DNA of 64,000 nucleotides from Saccharomycopsis crataegensis (taxonomy: Eukaryota > Ascomycota > Saccharomycetes > Ascoideales > Saccharomycopsidaceae), in NCBI RefSeq assembly GCF_037102585.1, contig NW_027043831.1, positions 619,021 to 683,020 on the forward strand, read 5' to 3'. The translations under genes were made by a program, and so were the position numbers. Positions 1-8,991 of the stretch are shown here, one piece after another (positions within the stretch are counted from its first letter, which is position 1; every line of letters starts with the position of its first letter). A model generated the notes under the pieces. That model made no database searches, was not told the DNA's origin, and saw only the letters and a program-made list of their open reading frames with translations.

Positions 1-366
1 GTCACTTCCTCGGCTCTGGCCACTTCTTCTATCCCTGCTTCTGCCCCTGCTTCTGCCCCTGCTTCTGCCCCTGCTTCTGCCCCTGATTCTGTCCCTGCTT
101 CTGTCCCTACCTCTGTTCCTACCCCTATTACTACCTCACCTCATTCTACCTCACCTCATTCAGCTTCCCCCTTCTCAAAACATCCAACTATCCTGGAAAA
201 CTTAGACAAAATGCCCACGCCACTGGAATCATTTACTCCCCGGCCAATGAAGCTTCTGTCAAAAGAACAATCTTCCCCCCTGGAGGATAACAACAACGAA
301 ATAAATTCACCTCAATCAGATGGCTCAAATGTCACAAAAAACGCCTCTCATACACAAAATGAGTAA
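1..366 (+). CDS. LINE-A ORF1, C-terminal part (5' partial)
   Basis: Frame 1 is open from the first base to TAA at 364-366. It encodes the Ser/Thr/Pro-rich C-terminal tail of the ORF1 nucleic-acid-binding protein. The tail begins with a 12-bp tandem repeat encoding Ala-Ser-Ala-Pro or Ala-Ser-Val-Pro. The same tail follows the zinc-knuckle part of ORF1 in the copy at 41772, split there by Cop1. The stop overlaps the in-frame ATG of ORF2 at 359-361 (ATGAGTAA), an arrangement that suggests termination-reinitiation for ORF2. The zinc knuckles of this copy lie outside the window. Confidence 0.8.
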   Translation, partial: VTSSALATSSIPASAPASAPASAPASAPDSVPASVPTSVPTPITTSPHSTSPHSASPFSKHPTILENLDKMPTPLESFTPRPMKLLSKEQSSPLEDNNNEINSPQSDGSNVTKNASHTQNE

Positions 367-3300
367 ACTATCGATCATTAGTCAAAACATCCAAAGATTG
401 AGATTGGATGACTCCAAAATTCTCCATCTATCAAACCAATATAACATTTCAATGTTTCAAGAACTTAATCTTGGCGAGGACTTCCTCTTCCAACACCAAA
501 ACAAAAAAATTTATAAAAATACTCCATCATCCCGCACAGCTATTATAATTGAGGACCACATAAAGGTCGTTGATCATTCATTGCTAACAATTGCAGTACT
601 GAGCCAGCTCCAGGTTTATATCACAGATGCCATTATTGAACAAGATGCCAATAACTGGCTTTGGCTAATCAATATCTACAACCCATCTGCTGATTACCAA
701 AAACAAATCCTCCTTCAAAATCAACTCTCCATCACCCTCCAAACCCAGCTTACCGCTCTCAGAGCGAGAAGCAACAATAAGACCATCAACATTATTCTCG
801 GAGGTGACTTTAATAATTTTGTCAATTCAAGAGACTCTGCTAACTTCCGTTCTCGCGAACAAAGATCGTCCGAGTCGCTTAAAAAGCTAATCAAAACTTT
901 CAAGCTAGCAGATATCTATGAACATCCAAAATTGCACCAGATTAAAAAGAATTGGACTAACCAATCCACCACGGAAGAAAGTAGTCGCAGAATAGATCGT
1001 TTTTATATCAGTCAGTCCATGATCTCCGACAAAAACAGATTTCATATTCAAATGTCCCAACAAAACTATCTAAAGTCTTCTTCAACTCACGATTCTATTA
1101 TTCTTGAAATCAACACTCAACCTCATGCAATGACTTACATCCCCCAACATAATATTATTAAAAATCATATTATTCAATGGCTTCTGAAGATCAAGTTTCC
1201 ACCCACTGTGAACTCTACTTCAGACCTCATTTCCGAGATTCGCTTGAAGCTGAATTTTTTGACGATGGTACACAAGAAAATAACAGAAAATACTGATGAA
1301 CCAAATTATTATGACCACATAAGAACTAGGTTCCACCAACACTCCAGACCGCGCCCAATCAAAGCCCTCAAAGCTTCAGATGGCGCTTTATTGACATCAC
1401 AGCAAGACATGCTTCTAGAAGTAACCAATTACTATCAAAAACTCTACGATGGATCTCGTGGTTCAAAGAGCTCGGAAAATATAGAAAGGTTCATCAACGC
1501 CTCCTTGGGAGATCAGATACCACTAACCAACACTGAATCCAACAACTTGAACAAACCAATCACCATGACAGAATTGGAATATGCAGTTACTGAATCCAAT
1601 ACTCAATCCGCCCCCGGGGTAGATGGTATACCATACGGCGTTTATAAGTCTCTCTTTCCTCAGATAAAACACATACTTCTAAAAGAATTTAACCAAATTC
1701 TTTCTTCAGGGGAAATTCCATTCAACTATCGAACCATAAAATTCACTCTCATACCAAAACCAAACAAAGATGTTCAAAAAGTGGAGAATTACAGGCCCAT
1801 AGCATTAATCAACACAAATTTGAAACTCTTTTCCAGCATCATCAACGCCCGTTTGCTCCCGTTCTTGCAAAAAATTATCGGCCCAAATCAAGTTGGTTTC
1901 ATACCTGAAAGATCCTCCTTCTCTAATATAACAATTTTCGGTGACTTGCTTTCCAGTTTAATATCCCCACAAGACAAGCCACATGTCAATCATTCTACTA
2001 ACCACCGAATCATGCTTGCTGACTTTGAAAAGGCTTTTGACCAGATTTCCCATCTATACCTTAAAATATTACTTCGAAAACTCAATTTTGGAAAAATGAC
2101 GGAAACTATTCACGCTATCCTTACCAAAGCCCTCGGAACCATTTGCCTAAATAACATTACAGGCCCTTCTTTCCCATTAAGAAACGGAACCCTTCAGGGC
2201 AACCCACTTTCACCAACAATTTTCGCGTTAGCCCTTGAACCTTTTCTAAGAGCCATCCAAAGATTAAATAAAGGATTCAGTTACAACCATAAGATCCAAC
2301 CAAACATCATCCCCAGAGTCAAATACCTTGCCTATGCAGATGATGTTACCTTATTCTTGAGAGATCATAATGACTTCAAAAACACTATGAAGATAATTCA
2401 GGCGTTCGAACAAGTCAGTGGTTCTAAATTAAACAAAAGCAAATCCAGATTAATTGTTCCATGCGATCAAATACCATTCCAGTCCGACTTCCAAATAGAT
2501 ATTGCTGACAATAATTATGAAACCCAATATCTAGGCGTTAAAATTGGGAACTCGAGTCAAACCTGGCCTAATACTCTCCAAAAAGACATCAGCACCAAAT
2601 ATTACATGACCAACATGAGTTCACTACCAATATCAAGTCAAATAGTCGGATATAACACATATATCTTGTCTAAGCTATATTACCACGAGATTCATGCACC
2701 TATGCTTCCAGACCAAATAGATTTGCTAGAACAATCCATCAAAAACCAGGTGAACAAAAAACTGAAAATCTCCATGGACACTTTAAAAACAAGCCCATTG
2801 AAAGGAGGATATGGCATGGTGGATATCAAAAGCCAATTGAGCTACCGCAAGGCAAAAATCTTTCAACAACTCTTTCTCAAATCTTTAAACCCATATTGCC
2901 AGTTACTCCGATTCAAGCTCCAACTAGCAATAAACATGATCATCAAACAAAATCTATCCGAGGAAGAGCAGTCGATACAAGGATATATAAAAACCCAATA
3001 CTGGTGGCGGTTAATATTGGGTGACCAGATCAATATCAAGAATAAGAGAGAAAGCAGGTCCATACTCAACCAGGTTATAAATCTTCCAATGTTTACCACA
3101 GCGGAAAAATGTGCTTTTGTAGCTTGGTATAAATTATTGTCCAAACCAATATCTCAACAACAAACATTGAGCCCAATGAATATCAAACACTCAGACCTTG
3201 CCAAGTCCATTCAAGACGGTATACCAACTATCTATCAAATGGAGATCCCAAAACTGGTCATGGAGTTTGAACACAAACAGGGAAGCAAGAAAAAAAGAGC

Positions 3301-3790
3301 CAGAATTGATAAACATAAATTATCCACCACTTTAACCAATATCCAAGAAGTCACCCAAACGAAACAAAACTCTTTCTGGAAGAGACTCCACAAATACCAA
3401 CATAATAGCCCTGGTTACTTTGAAAACATACACATATTCCACTTAGGTGCTGAACAATTTTTTTACCAACATAGAAAATGTCACTATTGCGGGCTCGAAA
3501 CCGTCTCTCAAGACCAACAACATGAATCACCAGAACTCCAAGTCAAGATCAAAATGACCCATTTCCTAATTCAATGCCCATTATCAACCGAGTTATGGTC
3601 AAGATTGAAAATCCCAATTCCATTAGCATGGAATAACTTAATCGCTCCCAATCATTCAGAATCAACAATCAAAAAGATCGACCGCTATCTATGCTATCAA
3701 CGCAAACTCTCACGCCTAAGATATCATAACCAAATTGATTGGAACACATCAATTAACAACTTGATTTATATCATTACTACTGGGAGCTGA
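320..3790 (+). CDS. LINE-A ORF2: endonuclease / reverse transcriptase
   Basis: This is an intact ORF of up to 1156 residues. The N-terminal APE-like endonuclease shows SQNIQ (about 21), FQEL (46-49), GGDFNN (about 161), RRIDRFY and STHDS (about 254). The reverse transcriptase follows with YRPIALIN (about 491), a DFEKAFD block, GTLQGNPLSP and the catalytic YADD (about 672). The C-terminus carries a CCHC-type zinc motif beginning CHYC (about 1053). The protein nicks target DNA and primes cDNA synthesis on it. The first ATG is at 320. A second in-frame ATG at 359, overlapping the ORF1 stop, lines up better with the start of the LINE-B ORF2 and may be the real start. No stop or frameshift is seen, so the copy looks coding-competent. 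Confidence 0.93.
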   Translation: MAQMSQKTPLIHKMSKLSIISQNIQRLRLDDSKILHLSNQYNISMFQELNLGEDFLFQHQNKKIYKNTPSSRTAIIIEDHIKVVDHSLLTIAVLSQLQVYITDAIIEQDANNWLWLINIYNPSADYQKQILLQNQLSITLQTQLTALRARSNNKTINIILGGDFNNFVNSRDSANFRSREQRSSESLKKLIKTFKLADIYEHPKLHQIKKNWTNQSTTEESSRRIDRFYISQSMISDKNRFHIQMSQQNYLKSSSTHDSIILEINTQPHAMTYIPQHNIIKNHIIQWLLKIKFPPTVNSTSDLISEIRLKLNFLTMVHKKITENTDEPNYYDHIRTRFHQHSRPRPIKALKASDGALLTSQQDMLLEVTNYYQKLYDGSRGSKSSENIERFINASLGDQIPLTNTESNNLNKPITMTELEYAVTESNTQSAPGVDGIPYGVYKSLFPQIKHILLKEFNQILSSGEIPFNYRTIKFTLIPKPNKDVQKVENYRPIALINTNLKLFSSIINARLLPFLQKIIGPNQVGFIPERSSFSNITIFGDLLSSLISPQDKPHVNHSTNHRIMLADFEKAFDQISHLYLKILLRKLNFGKMTETIHAILTKALGTICLNNITGPSFPLRNGTLQGNPLSPTIFALALEPFLRAIQRLNKGFSYNHKIQPNIIPRVKYLAYADDVTLFLRDHNDFKNTMKIIQAFEQVSGSKLNKSKSRLIVPCDQIPFQSDFQIDIADNNYETQYLGVKIGNSSQTWPNTLQKDISTKYYMTNMSSLPISSQIVGYNTYILSKLYYHEIHAPMLPDQIDLLEQSIKNQVNKKLKISMDTLKTSPLKGGYGMVDIKSQLSYRKAKIFQQLFLKSLNPYCQLLRFKLQLAINMIIKQNLSEEEQSIQGYIKTQYWWRLILGDQINIKNKRESRSILNQVINLPMFTTAEKCAFVAWYKLLSKPISQQQTLSPMNIKHSDLAKSIQDGIPTIYQMEIPKLVMEFEHKQGSKKKRARIDKHKLSTTLTNIQEVTQTKQNSFWKRLHKYQHNSPGYFENIHIFHLGAEQFFYQHRKCHYCGLETVSQDQQHESPELQVKIKMTHFLIQCPLSTELWSRLKIPIPLAWNNLIAPNHSESTIKKIDRYLCYQRKLSRLRYHNQIDWNTSINNLIYIITTGS

Positions 3791-4010
3791 ATAGTCGATC
3801 AAAACAAAAAAGAAAAAAAAAAAAAATTAACAAAAACAATAACAAAAAGACATTTTATTTAAATACTAATAATTATCACTAAAGGGTTTTTCACCATATG
3901 ATATGGTTTTCCCTAACATATATAATGAGCATTAGCTTATAAGATTTTACATAGATATATATAATTATATATTTATTAATAAATCGAACTTTGAAGGAAA
4001 AAAAAAAAAA
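3791..4010 (+). other. LINE-A 3' UTR with hairpin and poly(A)
   Basis: The 3' UTR contains GGG-TTTTT-CACCAT ... ATGG-TTTT-CCC at about 3885-3915. CCAT/ATGG can pair, flanked by GGG and CCC. LINE-C has the same arrangement with a different loop, so it is a likely recognition element for the element's own reverse transcriptase (inference). A12 closes the element. Confidence 0.65.
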
Positions 4011-4295
4011 CGGTATGGTACCATACGAAACCATGATCTGCATTACCTCATCGAGGTATCACTTTATGTCCCACCGCTTATCTCTTATCCTTGTCGTATC
4101 GCCTTATGTTTAGCCTTTTATTCCCAGAACGGGTCCAACACCCCATTATTAGTTTCAATCATTTTATTTATTTAAGGATTCAACATTCCTCTTGTTTTCA
4201 CCTTTATTTAGTTTAAGAGAAGGATCATCTTTGTGATCACCTAATTTGAATCTTCTTGGTCGAGAACAATCATCGACAAGAAGCAGAGTGTAACA
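4011..4295 (+). repeat. Gyp1 5' LTR, first 44 bp missing
   Basis: It corresponds to 8647-8931 of the 3' LTR and ends in TGTAACA. It begins right after the LINE-A poly(A), at the edge of the palindrome GTATGGTACCATAC. Confidence 0.93.
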
Positions 4296-4297
4296 TT

Positions 4298-4316
4298 TGG
4301 TAGCACCACTAGGTTT
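4298..4316 (+). other. Gyp1 primer-binding site (initiator tRNA-Met)
   Basis: TGGTAGCACCACTAGGTTT follows the 5' LTR after two bases. It matches the complement of the yeast initiator tRNA-Met 3' end (TGGTAGCGCCGCT...) at about 16 of 19 positions as I recall that tRNA. Gyp2 carries the same site at 63402-63420. Confidence 0.75.
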
Positions 4317-4319
4317 AAA

Positions 4320-5138
4320 ATGAATAACGCGGAACGCGAAAAGTTGTTGTTGAACAACATGCCGGTCTACGACGGATCCGACGACCTATCATTGATTCTC
4401 TCTTGGATGGATCACTTTAAGATTATTATGCCCAAACTATCCGGATCCCGAGAGGAAAAACTCCTTTTGATTTCGGTGAAACTCCGGGGGGATGCGATGA
4501 CCTGGTATGCGAAGTTTTTAGCCACGGCTGACGAAAAGTCAACCGACTCCGATCTCAGTGACATGCTCACCAGTTTCAGAGCCTACTTTTTACCTGCAAA
4601 CTTCCAGCAGATGCTTCTCAATCAACTCGCAGAATTGTCACAAACCACGTCCGTCAACGCCTACAATCGGAGCTTCGACCGTTTGGTTAATCAATTAGAC
4701 AACCCAAACCCCGCCCATCTCTTGGCCACCTACATACAGGGGCTCAAGAGAGACATGAGAATTCATGTTGTCGCTAAGGAGCCCCGCGGTTTTATAGAGG
4801 CTCAACGTTATGCTGACATCCTCGATATGGCTTCTTTCGGCGCGCCCTTGGCGATGAAGGTTTTTGCTGGTACTCGGACCCAACCATCATACCGATCAAG
4901 CATGAGGGAGACCCCTCCGAAGAGGACCCGTATCAACGCATTACCTCAATCTCAAGGACCTAGGGGTCCAAGAGGCCCAAGAAGGGTTTTGCGCTGCTAC
5001 TTATGTCAGGAGGAAGGACACATGGTCCATCAGTGCTCAAAACTTCGTGATGCTCAAGCCGCCATTAAATCTGCAGACTTAAGGGACGAAGAACCTTTCC
5101 AAGATATTGCCATGGTTGAAGGGCCAAAAAACTGGTAA
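4320..5138 (+). CDS. Gyp1 gag (capsid/nucleocapsid)
   Basis: The 272-residue ORF starts at the first ATG after the primer-binding site. The middle resembles the retrotransposon gag fold, with WMDHF, GDAMTWY and a FRAYFLP-like segment. The C-terminal third is basic and ends in a zinc knuckle of form C-x2-C-x4-H-x4-C (CYLCQEEGHMVHQC, about residues 226-239). It would form the particle shell and bind element RNA. The ORF ends at TAA 5136-5138, immediately after an A AAA AAC slippery heptamer that can feed ribosomes into pol. An identical start (MNNA) is visible in the second Gyp1 copy at 63990. Confidence 0.93.
   Translation: MNNAEREKLLLNNMPVYDGSDDLSLILSWMDHFKIIMPKLSGSREEKLLLISVKLRGDAMTWYAKFLATADEKSTDSDLSDMLTSFRAYFLPANFQQMLLNQLAELSQTTSVNAYNRSFDRLVNQLDNPNPAHLLATYIQGLKRDMRIHVVAKEPRGFIEAQRYADILDMASFGAPLAMKVFAGTRTQPSYRSSMRETPPKRTRINALPQSQGPRGPRGPRRVLRCYLCQEEGHMVHQCSKLRDAQAAIKSADLRDEEPFQDIAMVEGPKNW
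5126..5132 (+). promoter_or_regulatory. Predicted -1 ribosomal frameshift site (A AAA AAC)
   Basis: In the gag frame the codons are CCA AAA AAC TGG TAA, so the heptamer A-AAA-AAC fits the X-XXY-YYZ rule. A -1 slip places ribosomes in the frame that is open from 5120 to 8602. The previous stop in the pol frame is TGA at 5117-5119, so the overlap is very short and the site falls inside it. Confidence 0.75.
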
Positions 5139-8100
5139 GCCGACACAACCCAGAGCCCGTTGTGTTGGCTAGTATTACCACTACTGCTGACCCTCTCAAC
5201 CTACCCCTCATTACTATGAATGTTAAGGTAGGTTCAATCAATGTAACCGCCCTATTAGACTGTGGCGCAACTGCTAATTACATTAAAAAGAGCACCATGG
5301 AAAAGTTAGGACTACAAGAAATTCCGTTAAAGAGAAGTCGTCGGGTGTTTGACGCCTTTGGGAAGCCACATGAACGGTTGGCTTATTGGTCCAATGTTGA
5401 CATGTGTATATCACGCAATACATGTCAGATCGATTACAACTTCAGAGGGTTCGTCACCCAGAACGTAGATCAGGAAGTCATTTTAGGACTCCCTTTTTTT
5501 ATACAATTTTATCAGGAATTGTTACCATTATTTCAAGAAATTAAAGAGAACAAAAATCAAACCAATAACCTGCTTACTCTAAATCTCCTATCAGCTGAGG
5601 AGACTAACCGGCTCTTAAAGAGTAAGTCAACTGAATGTTATTTGGCTTTGGTCAAAATGGTCGCGGATGACCACGTGACTACAGAACAAGAAAAAGTTCG
5701 AACTACAAAAGAAGAAGAAATTTTTAAACAATATGCAGACGTTTTCCAATTGAAGTTACCAGAAGGAGGATCTAACTTCACCAGAGTCAAACACGAGATA
5801 CATGTGTTGAGCGACTCCAAGGCACCATTCAAAGCTCCATACCGACTCTCACCTCAAGATCGAGCCGAGCTCAAGACGCAGATTAATGAACTACTCCGGC
5901 AAAAGTTAATATTTCCGGTTGCGTCTCCTTATGGAGCCCCAGTGCTTTTTGTTAAGAAGAAGGACGGAACGAAACGGCTCTGTGTGGATTACCGAGGCTT
6001 AAATGAGATAACTATCAAGTCAAGATTTCCACTACCAAGAATAGATGACCTACTCGACCTCATCAAGAACGCCAAAATATTTTCCAAGCTTGATTTGGTT
6101 TCCGGTTATCATCAAATCGCCATCAGCCCAGCTGATCGGCACAAAACCGCCATGGTCACGCCGTTTGGCCAATACGGTTGGAATTGTATGCCGTTTGGCC
6201 TCACGAATGCTCCTGCCACGTTCCAACTGGCTATGAATGAATTACTTTTACCGCTTGAAGAATTTTGCGTCGTCTACTTAGACGACGTATTGATTTTCAG
6301 CACAAGTGAGGCCGAGCATCGTAAGCATATTGATGTTGTGATATCTACCCTCCAAAAAGCTGGTTTAATTATTAGCAAACGCAAATCAGAATTCTTTTTG
6401 GCTAAAGTCTCGTTCCTTGGTTACCAGATCGATGCCGCCGGTGTTCATGTGGAGCCTGGGAAAATTGAAGCTATCCAACGATTTACGGTATCCACCCCGG
6501 AAGAAGCTCATTCTTTTATAGGATTAGCCAGTTATTACCGCCGTTTTATTGAGCACTTTGCCGAATTAGCCCGCCCTGTCCATCAATATGTCAACGGGAA
6601 GATAGAATACAGTGACGAGGTAAAGAACGCGGTTGGCGAGTTAAAGCGGAAATTGATTTCTGCTCCGGTCCTTATGAATTTCGACAGTACCAAGCCACTC
6701 CGAGTCACAACCGACGCCTCTGGTTTTACTTTAGGCGCCGTGTTGGAACATGTGGCCCCGAATGGAAAAACAGAGGGTGTGGTGGCCTACTTTTCGAAGG
6801 GCCTTATCGGGGCTCAACTTAGGTACCCAGTCAGGGAGAAGGAACTTTTAGCCATCATTGAGTCATTGAAGAAGTGGCGTCACTACCTCGTCGCTCCATT
6901 TGAAGTGGTAACTGACCATCATTCCCTCACCTACCTCAATTCCGCCAAGAATGAAGGCAATCAAAGATTGCTCAGATGGCAAGATTTCATTGCGGACTTT
7001 AACTTTACGGTGAAATACCGTCCCGGAGTTACCAATAAAGCTGCTGATGCTTTATCGCGAATGAAAATCAATGCCATGACTATTGACTCGGTTGGTGAAG
7101 ACGAATATAAGGCTGATGCTTATTTTTCCGAAGTATGGAAGGTCCTTGACGGGGAATTGGAGTGTCCGAAAGAACTAAAATCCATTATTCAACGGTATCA
7201 GTTTGCTGAGTTGGCAGGACGCCGACAAATCATTTACCAAATGACTCCGATTGACAAACCCCGGCTTTGTGTGCCTGGAGGGAAAACCAGATACCGGTTA
7301 TTGCAAGGCGTCCACACGGCCGAGGCTGCGCTTCATATGGGTACGACCAAGATGCTATATCAGTTACAGGAGAGTGGGTTCTACTGGCCTAAGATGCTTA
7401 AGACTATTGCCCTGTTTGTCAAGAAGTGTGATATTTGTACGAAGGTAAAACCCACGAATAGACGCCCGGAGGGAATGCTACAAACCCCAACGATTCCTGC
7501 CCAGAGATGGTCTAACCTTACTATGGATTTTATAACAGGTTTTACTCCGAGCCGCGGTTTCGATTCAATATTCGTGGTGGTGGATAGACTTACCAAAAGA
7601 GCAGTGTTCGTGCCTCATAAGAAAACCGATGATGCCGAAGCGGTTGCTAATTTATTTATGGATTATGTTGTCCGAGACCATGGCCTTCCAATGTCCATCA
7701 TTTCTGATCGAGACCCACTCTTCATCAGTCACATGTGGAAGACCCTTACCAAAATGTTAGGTGTTTCCCAGGATCTCTCCACCTCTGGCCACCCCGAGAC
7801 AGATGGCCAGACCGAACGACTCAACAGGGTATTGGTTCAATTGATGAGAACGTTGGCTGCTTCTCACGCGATTGAATGGGCTAAGTACTTGGGCATGGCA
7901 CAGTTTGCCTACAACTCTCAGTACCAACTGGCTATTAGAACCACACCGTTTTTTGCTGATTTGGGCTATCATCCAAGATATTGGCAAATCATTCATGATA
8001 TTCCATTGGCCACCGCGATTGGTGATGACTCTATGATTGGGGGGTACGAATTTGTTCATCGGCAAGAAAGGATCTTGGAATCAATTCAAGTACAATTAGC

Positions 8101-8602
8101 CGATACTCAAAAGGAGACAACAGCGAAGGTGAATAGAAAACGCTCCGACGTGGAATATAAGGAAGGAGAATATGTGTTATTACACCGCCACGCGTTCAGA
8201 ACAGCCCGAACTAGCAAGCAAAAGTTCTTACCGCCATTCCAAGGTCCGTATAAAATCGTCAAGGTACTAAATAACACCGCCTTCCAAATCCAAGTCTCAA
8301 GCAGGAAGATAATTACTGCCAATATACAATGGGTGAGGAAATATCACGCTATCCACATGATACTACCAGAAGTGGAAAGCGACCCGTGGTACAAGGAAAA
8401 CATATCGGAAATCCAAATGATTGTTGATCTCGAAAAGGACTACGCCCTTGTCATGTACCCAGGGAAGGCAGACCCAGTGCCTGTCCCCGAAACTTGGATC
8501 CGTTTAATTCCTCATGAGAAACGGATTACACTCCTCGACGAGCTTGATGACTTTTTGGCTAACAATAATGATCGAGACGACTCATTCTCCGAGGGGGGAT
8601 AA
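5129..8602 (+). CDS. Gyp1 pol: protease, RT, RNase H, integrase
   Basis: The pol frame lacks a convincing ATG and is expected to be made as a gag-pol fusion by -1 frameshifting. Numbered from a GTG at 5162 it shows an aspartic protease (LLDCGAT, about 33), RT with KLDLVSGYHQ and YLDDVLIFS (about 372), RNase H with TTDASG (about 516), and integrase. The integrase has an HHCC zinc domain (H...H...CDIC), MDFITGF, SDRDPLF and HPETDGQTER (D, D, E). A GPY-like module (FQGPYKIVKVLN) follows. The last 80 residues form a beta-rich tail that could be a degenerate chromodomain, but this is a guess. The stop codon touches the 3' LTR. Confidence 0.92.
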   Translation, partial: KLVSRHNPEPVVLASITTTADPLNLPLITMNVKVGSINVTALLDCGATANYIKKSTMEKLGLQEIPLKRSRRVFDAFGKPHERLAYWSNVDMCISRNTCQIDYNFRGFVTQNVDQEVILGLPFFIQFYQELLPLFQEIKENKNQTNNLLTLNLLSAEETNRLLKSKSTECYLALVKMVADDHVTTEQEKVRTTKEEEIFKQYADVFQLKLPEGGSNFTRVKHEIHVLSDSKAPFKAPYRLSPQDRAELKTQINELLRQKLIFPVASPYGAPVLFVKKKDGTKRLCVDYRGLNEITIKSRFPLPRIDDLLDLIKNAKIFSKLDLVSGYHQIAISPADRHKTAMVTPFGQYGWNCMPFGLTNAPATFQLAMNELLLPLEEFCVVYLDDVLIFSTSEAEHRKHIDVVISTLQKAGLIISKRKSEFFLAKVSFLGYQIDAAGVHVEPGKIEAIQRFTVSTPEEAHSFIGLASYYRRFIEHFAELARPVHQYVNGKIEYSDEVKNAVGELKRKLISAPVLMNFDSTKPLRVTTDASGFTLGAVLEHVAPNGKTEGVVAYFSKGLIGAQLRYPVREKELLAIIESLKKWRHYLVAPFEVVTDHHSLTYLNSAKNEGNQRLLRWQDFIADFNFTVKYRPGVTNKAADALSRMKINAMTIDSVGEDEYKADAYFSEVWKVLDGELECPKELKSIIQRYQFAELAGRRQIIYQMTPIDKPRLCVPGGKTRYRLLQGVHTAEAALHMGTTKMLYQLQESGFYWPKMLKTIALFVKKCDICTKVKPTNRRPEGMLQTPTIPAQRWSNLTMDFITGFTPSRGFDSIFVVVDRLTKRAVFVPHKKTDDAEAVANLFMDYVVRDHGLPMSIISDRDPLFISHMWKTLTKMLGVSQDLSTSGHPETDGQTERLNRVLVQLMRTLAASHAIEWAKYLGMAQFAYNSQYQLAIRTTPFFADLGYHPRYWQIIHDIPLATAIGDDSMIGGYEFVHRQERILESIQVQLADTQKETTAKVNRKRSDVEYKEGEYVLLHRHAFRTARTSKQKFLPPFQGPYKIVKVLNNTAFQIQVSSRKIITANIQWVRKYHAIHMILPEVESDPWYKENISEIQMIVDLEKDYALVMYPGKADPVPVPETWIRLIPHEKRITLLDELDDFLANNNDRDDSFSEGG
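8591..8602 (+). other. Gyp1 polypurine tract
   Basis: GAGGGGGGATAA lies immediately upstream of the 3' LTR, at the expected site for plus-strand priming. It overlaps the pol stop codon. Confidence 0.75.
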
Positions 8603-8931
8603 TGTTATATTATTGGATCATGGTTGGGTTGAGTCCTGGTTACCAACGGTATGGTACCATACGAAACCATGATCTGCATTACCTCATCGAGGTATCACTT
8701 TATGTCCCACCGCTTATCTCTTATCCTTGTCGTATCGCCTTATGTTTAGCCTTTTATTCCCAGAACGGGTCCAACACCCCATTATTAGTTTCAATCATTT
8801 TATTTATTTAAGGATTCAACATTCCTCTTGTTTTCACCTTTATTTAGTTTAAGAGAAGGATCATCTTTGTGATCACCTAATTTGAATCTTCTTGGTCGAG
8901 AACAATCATCGACAAGAAGCAGAGTGTAACA
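8603..8931 (+). repeat. Gyp1 3' LTR (complete, 329 bp)
   Basis: It runs TGTTATATTATT ... GTGTAACA. It contains the 14-bp palindrome GTATGGTACCATAC at about 8649-8662. Six bases separate it from the Gyp2 LTR that follows. Confidence 0.92.
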
Positions 8932-8991
8932 ATTATATTGTAGTGTGGTTTGAGCTATTGGTTATAGGCGACGAGACACGTGCTCATAACC

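Larger units (their letters stand above)
1..4010 (+). mobile_element. LINE-A copy 1 (non-LTR retrotransposon, 5' end outside window)
   Basis: The stretch holds the end of ORF1, a complete ORF2, a 3' UTR and a poly(A) tract at 3999-4010. The tail joins directly to position 45 of the Gyp1 LTR, so this LINE was inserted into the Gyp1 5' LTR. The missing first 44 bp of that LTR should lie left of the window. The ORF2 product differs from that of the copy at 48335 at only seven residues out of 1156, so the family moved recently. It resembles the L1-clade Zorro elements known from Candida in having an endonuclease, a reverse transcriptase and a poly(A) tail. The family assignment is by motif only. 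Confidence 0.93.
4011..8931 (+). mobile_element. Gyp1 copy 1 (Ty3/gypsy LTR retrotransposon)
   Basis: The element has a 5' LTR truncated by LINE-A, a primer-binding site, gag, pol in the -1 frame, a purine-rich tract and a complete 3' LTR of 329 bp with TGTT...AACA ends. Domain order is protease, reverse transcriptase, RNase H, integrase, which is diagnostic of Ty3/gypsy. The retained 285 bp of the 5' LTR match the 3' LTR wherever I compared them, so the insertion is young. The 3' end abuts a Gyp2 LTR. A second Gyp1 copy starts at 63636. Confidence 0.93.

Noticed and set aside
8345-8602. Chromodomain at the end of Gyp1 pol
   Set aside because: Only a loose beta-strand pattern with a Trp. The aromatic cage residues could not be identified.
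8602-8811. Frame inside the Gyp1 LTR, repeated at 63593
   Set aside because: It lies fully in the LTR and changes between copies. Non-coding function explains conservation.
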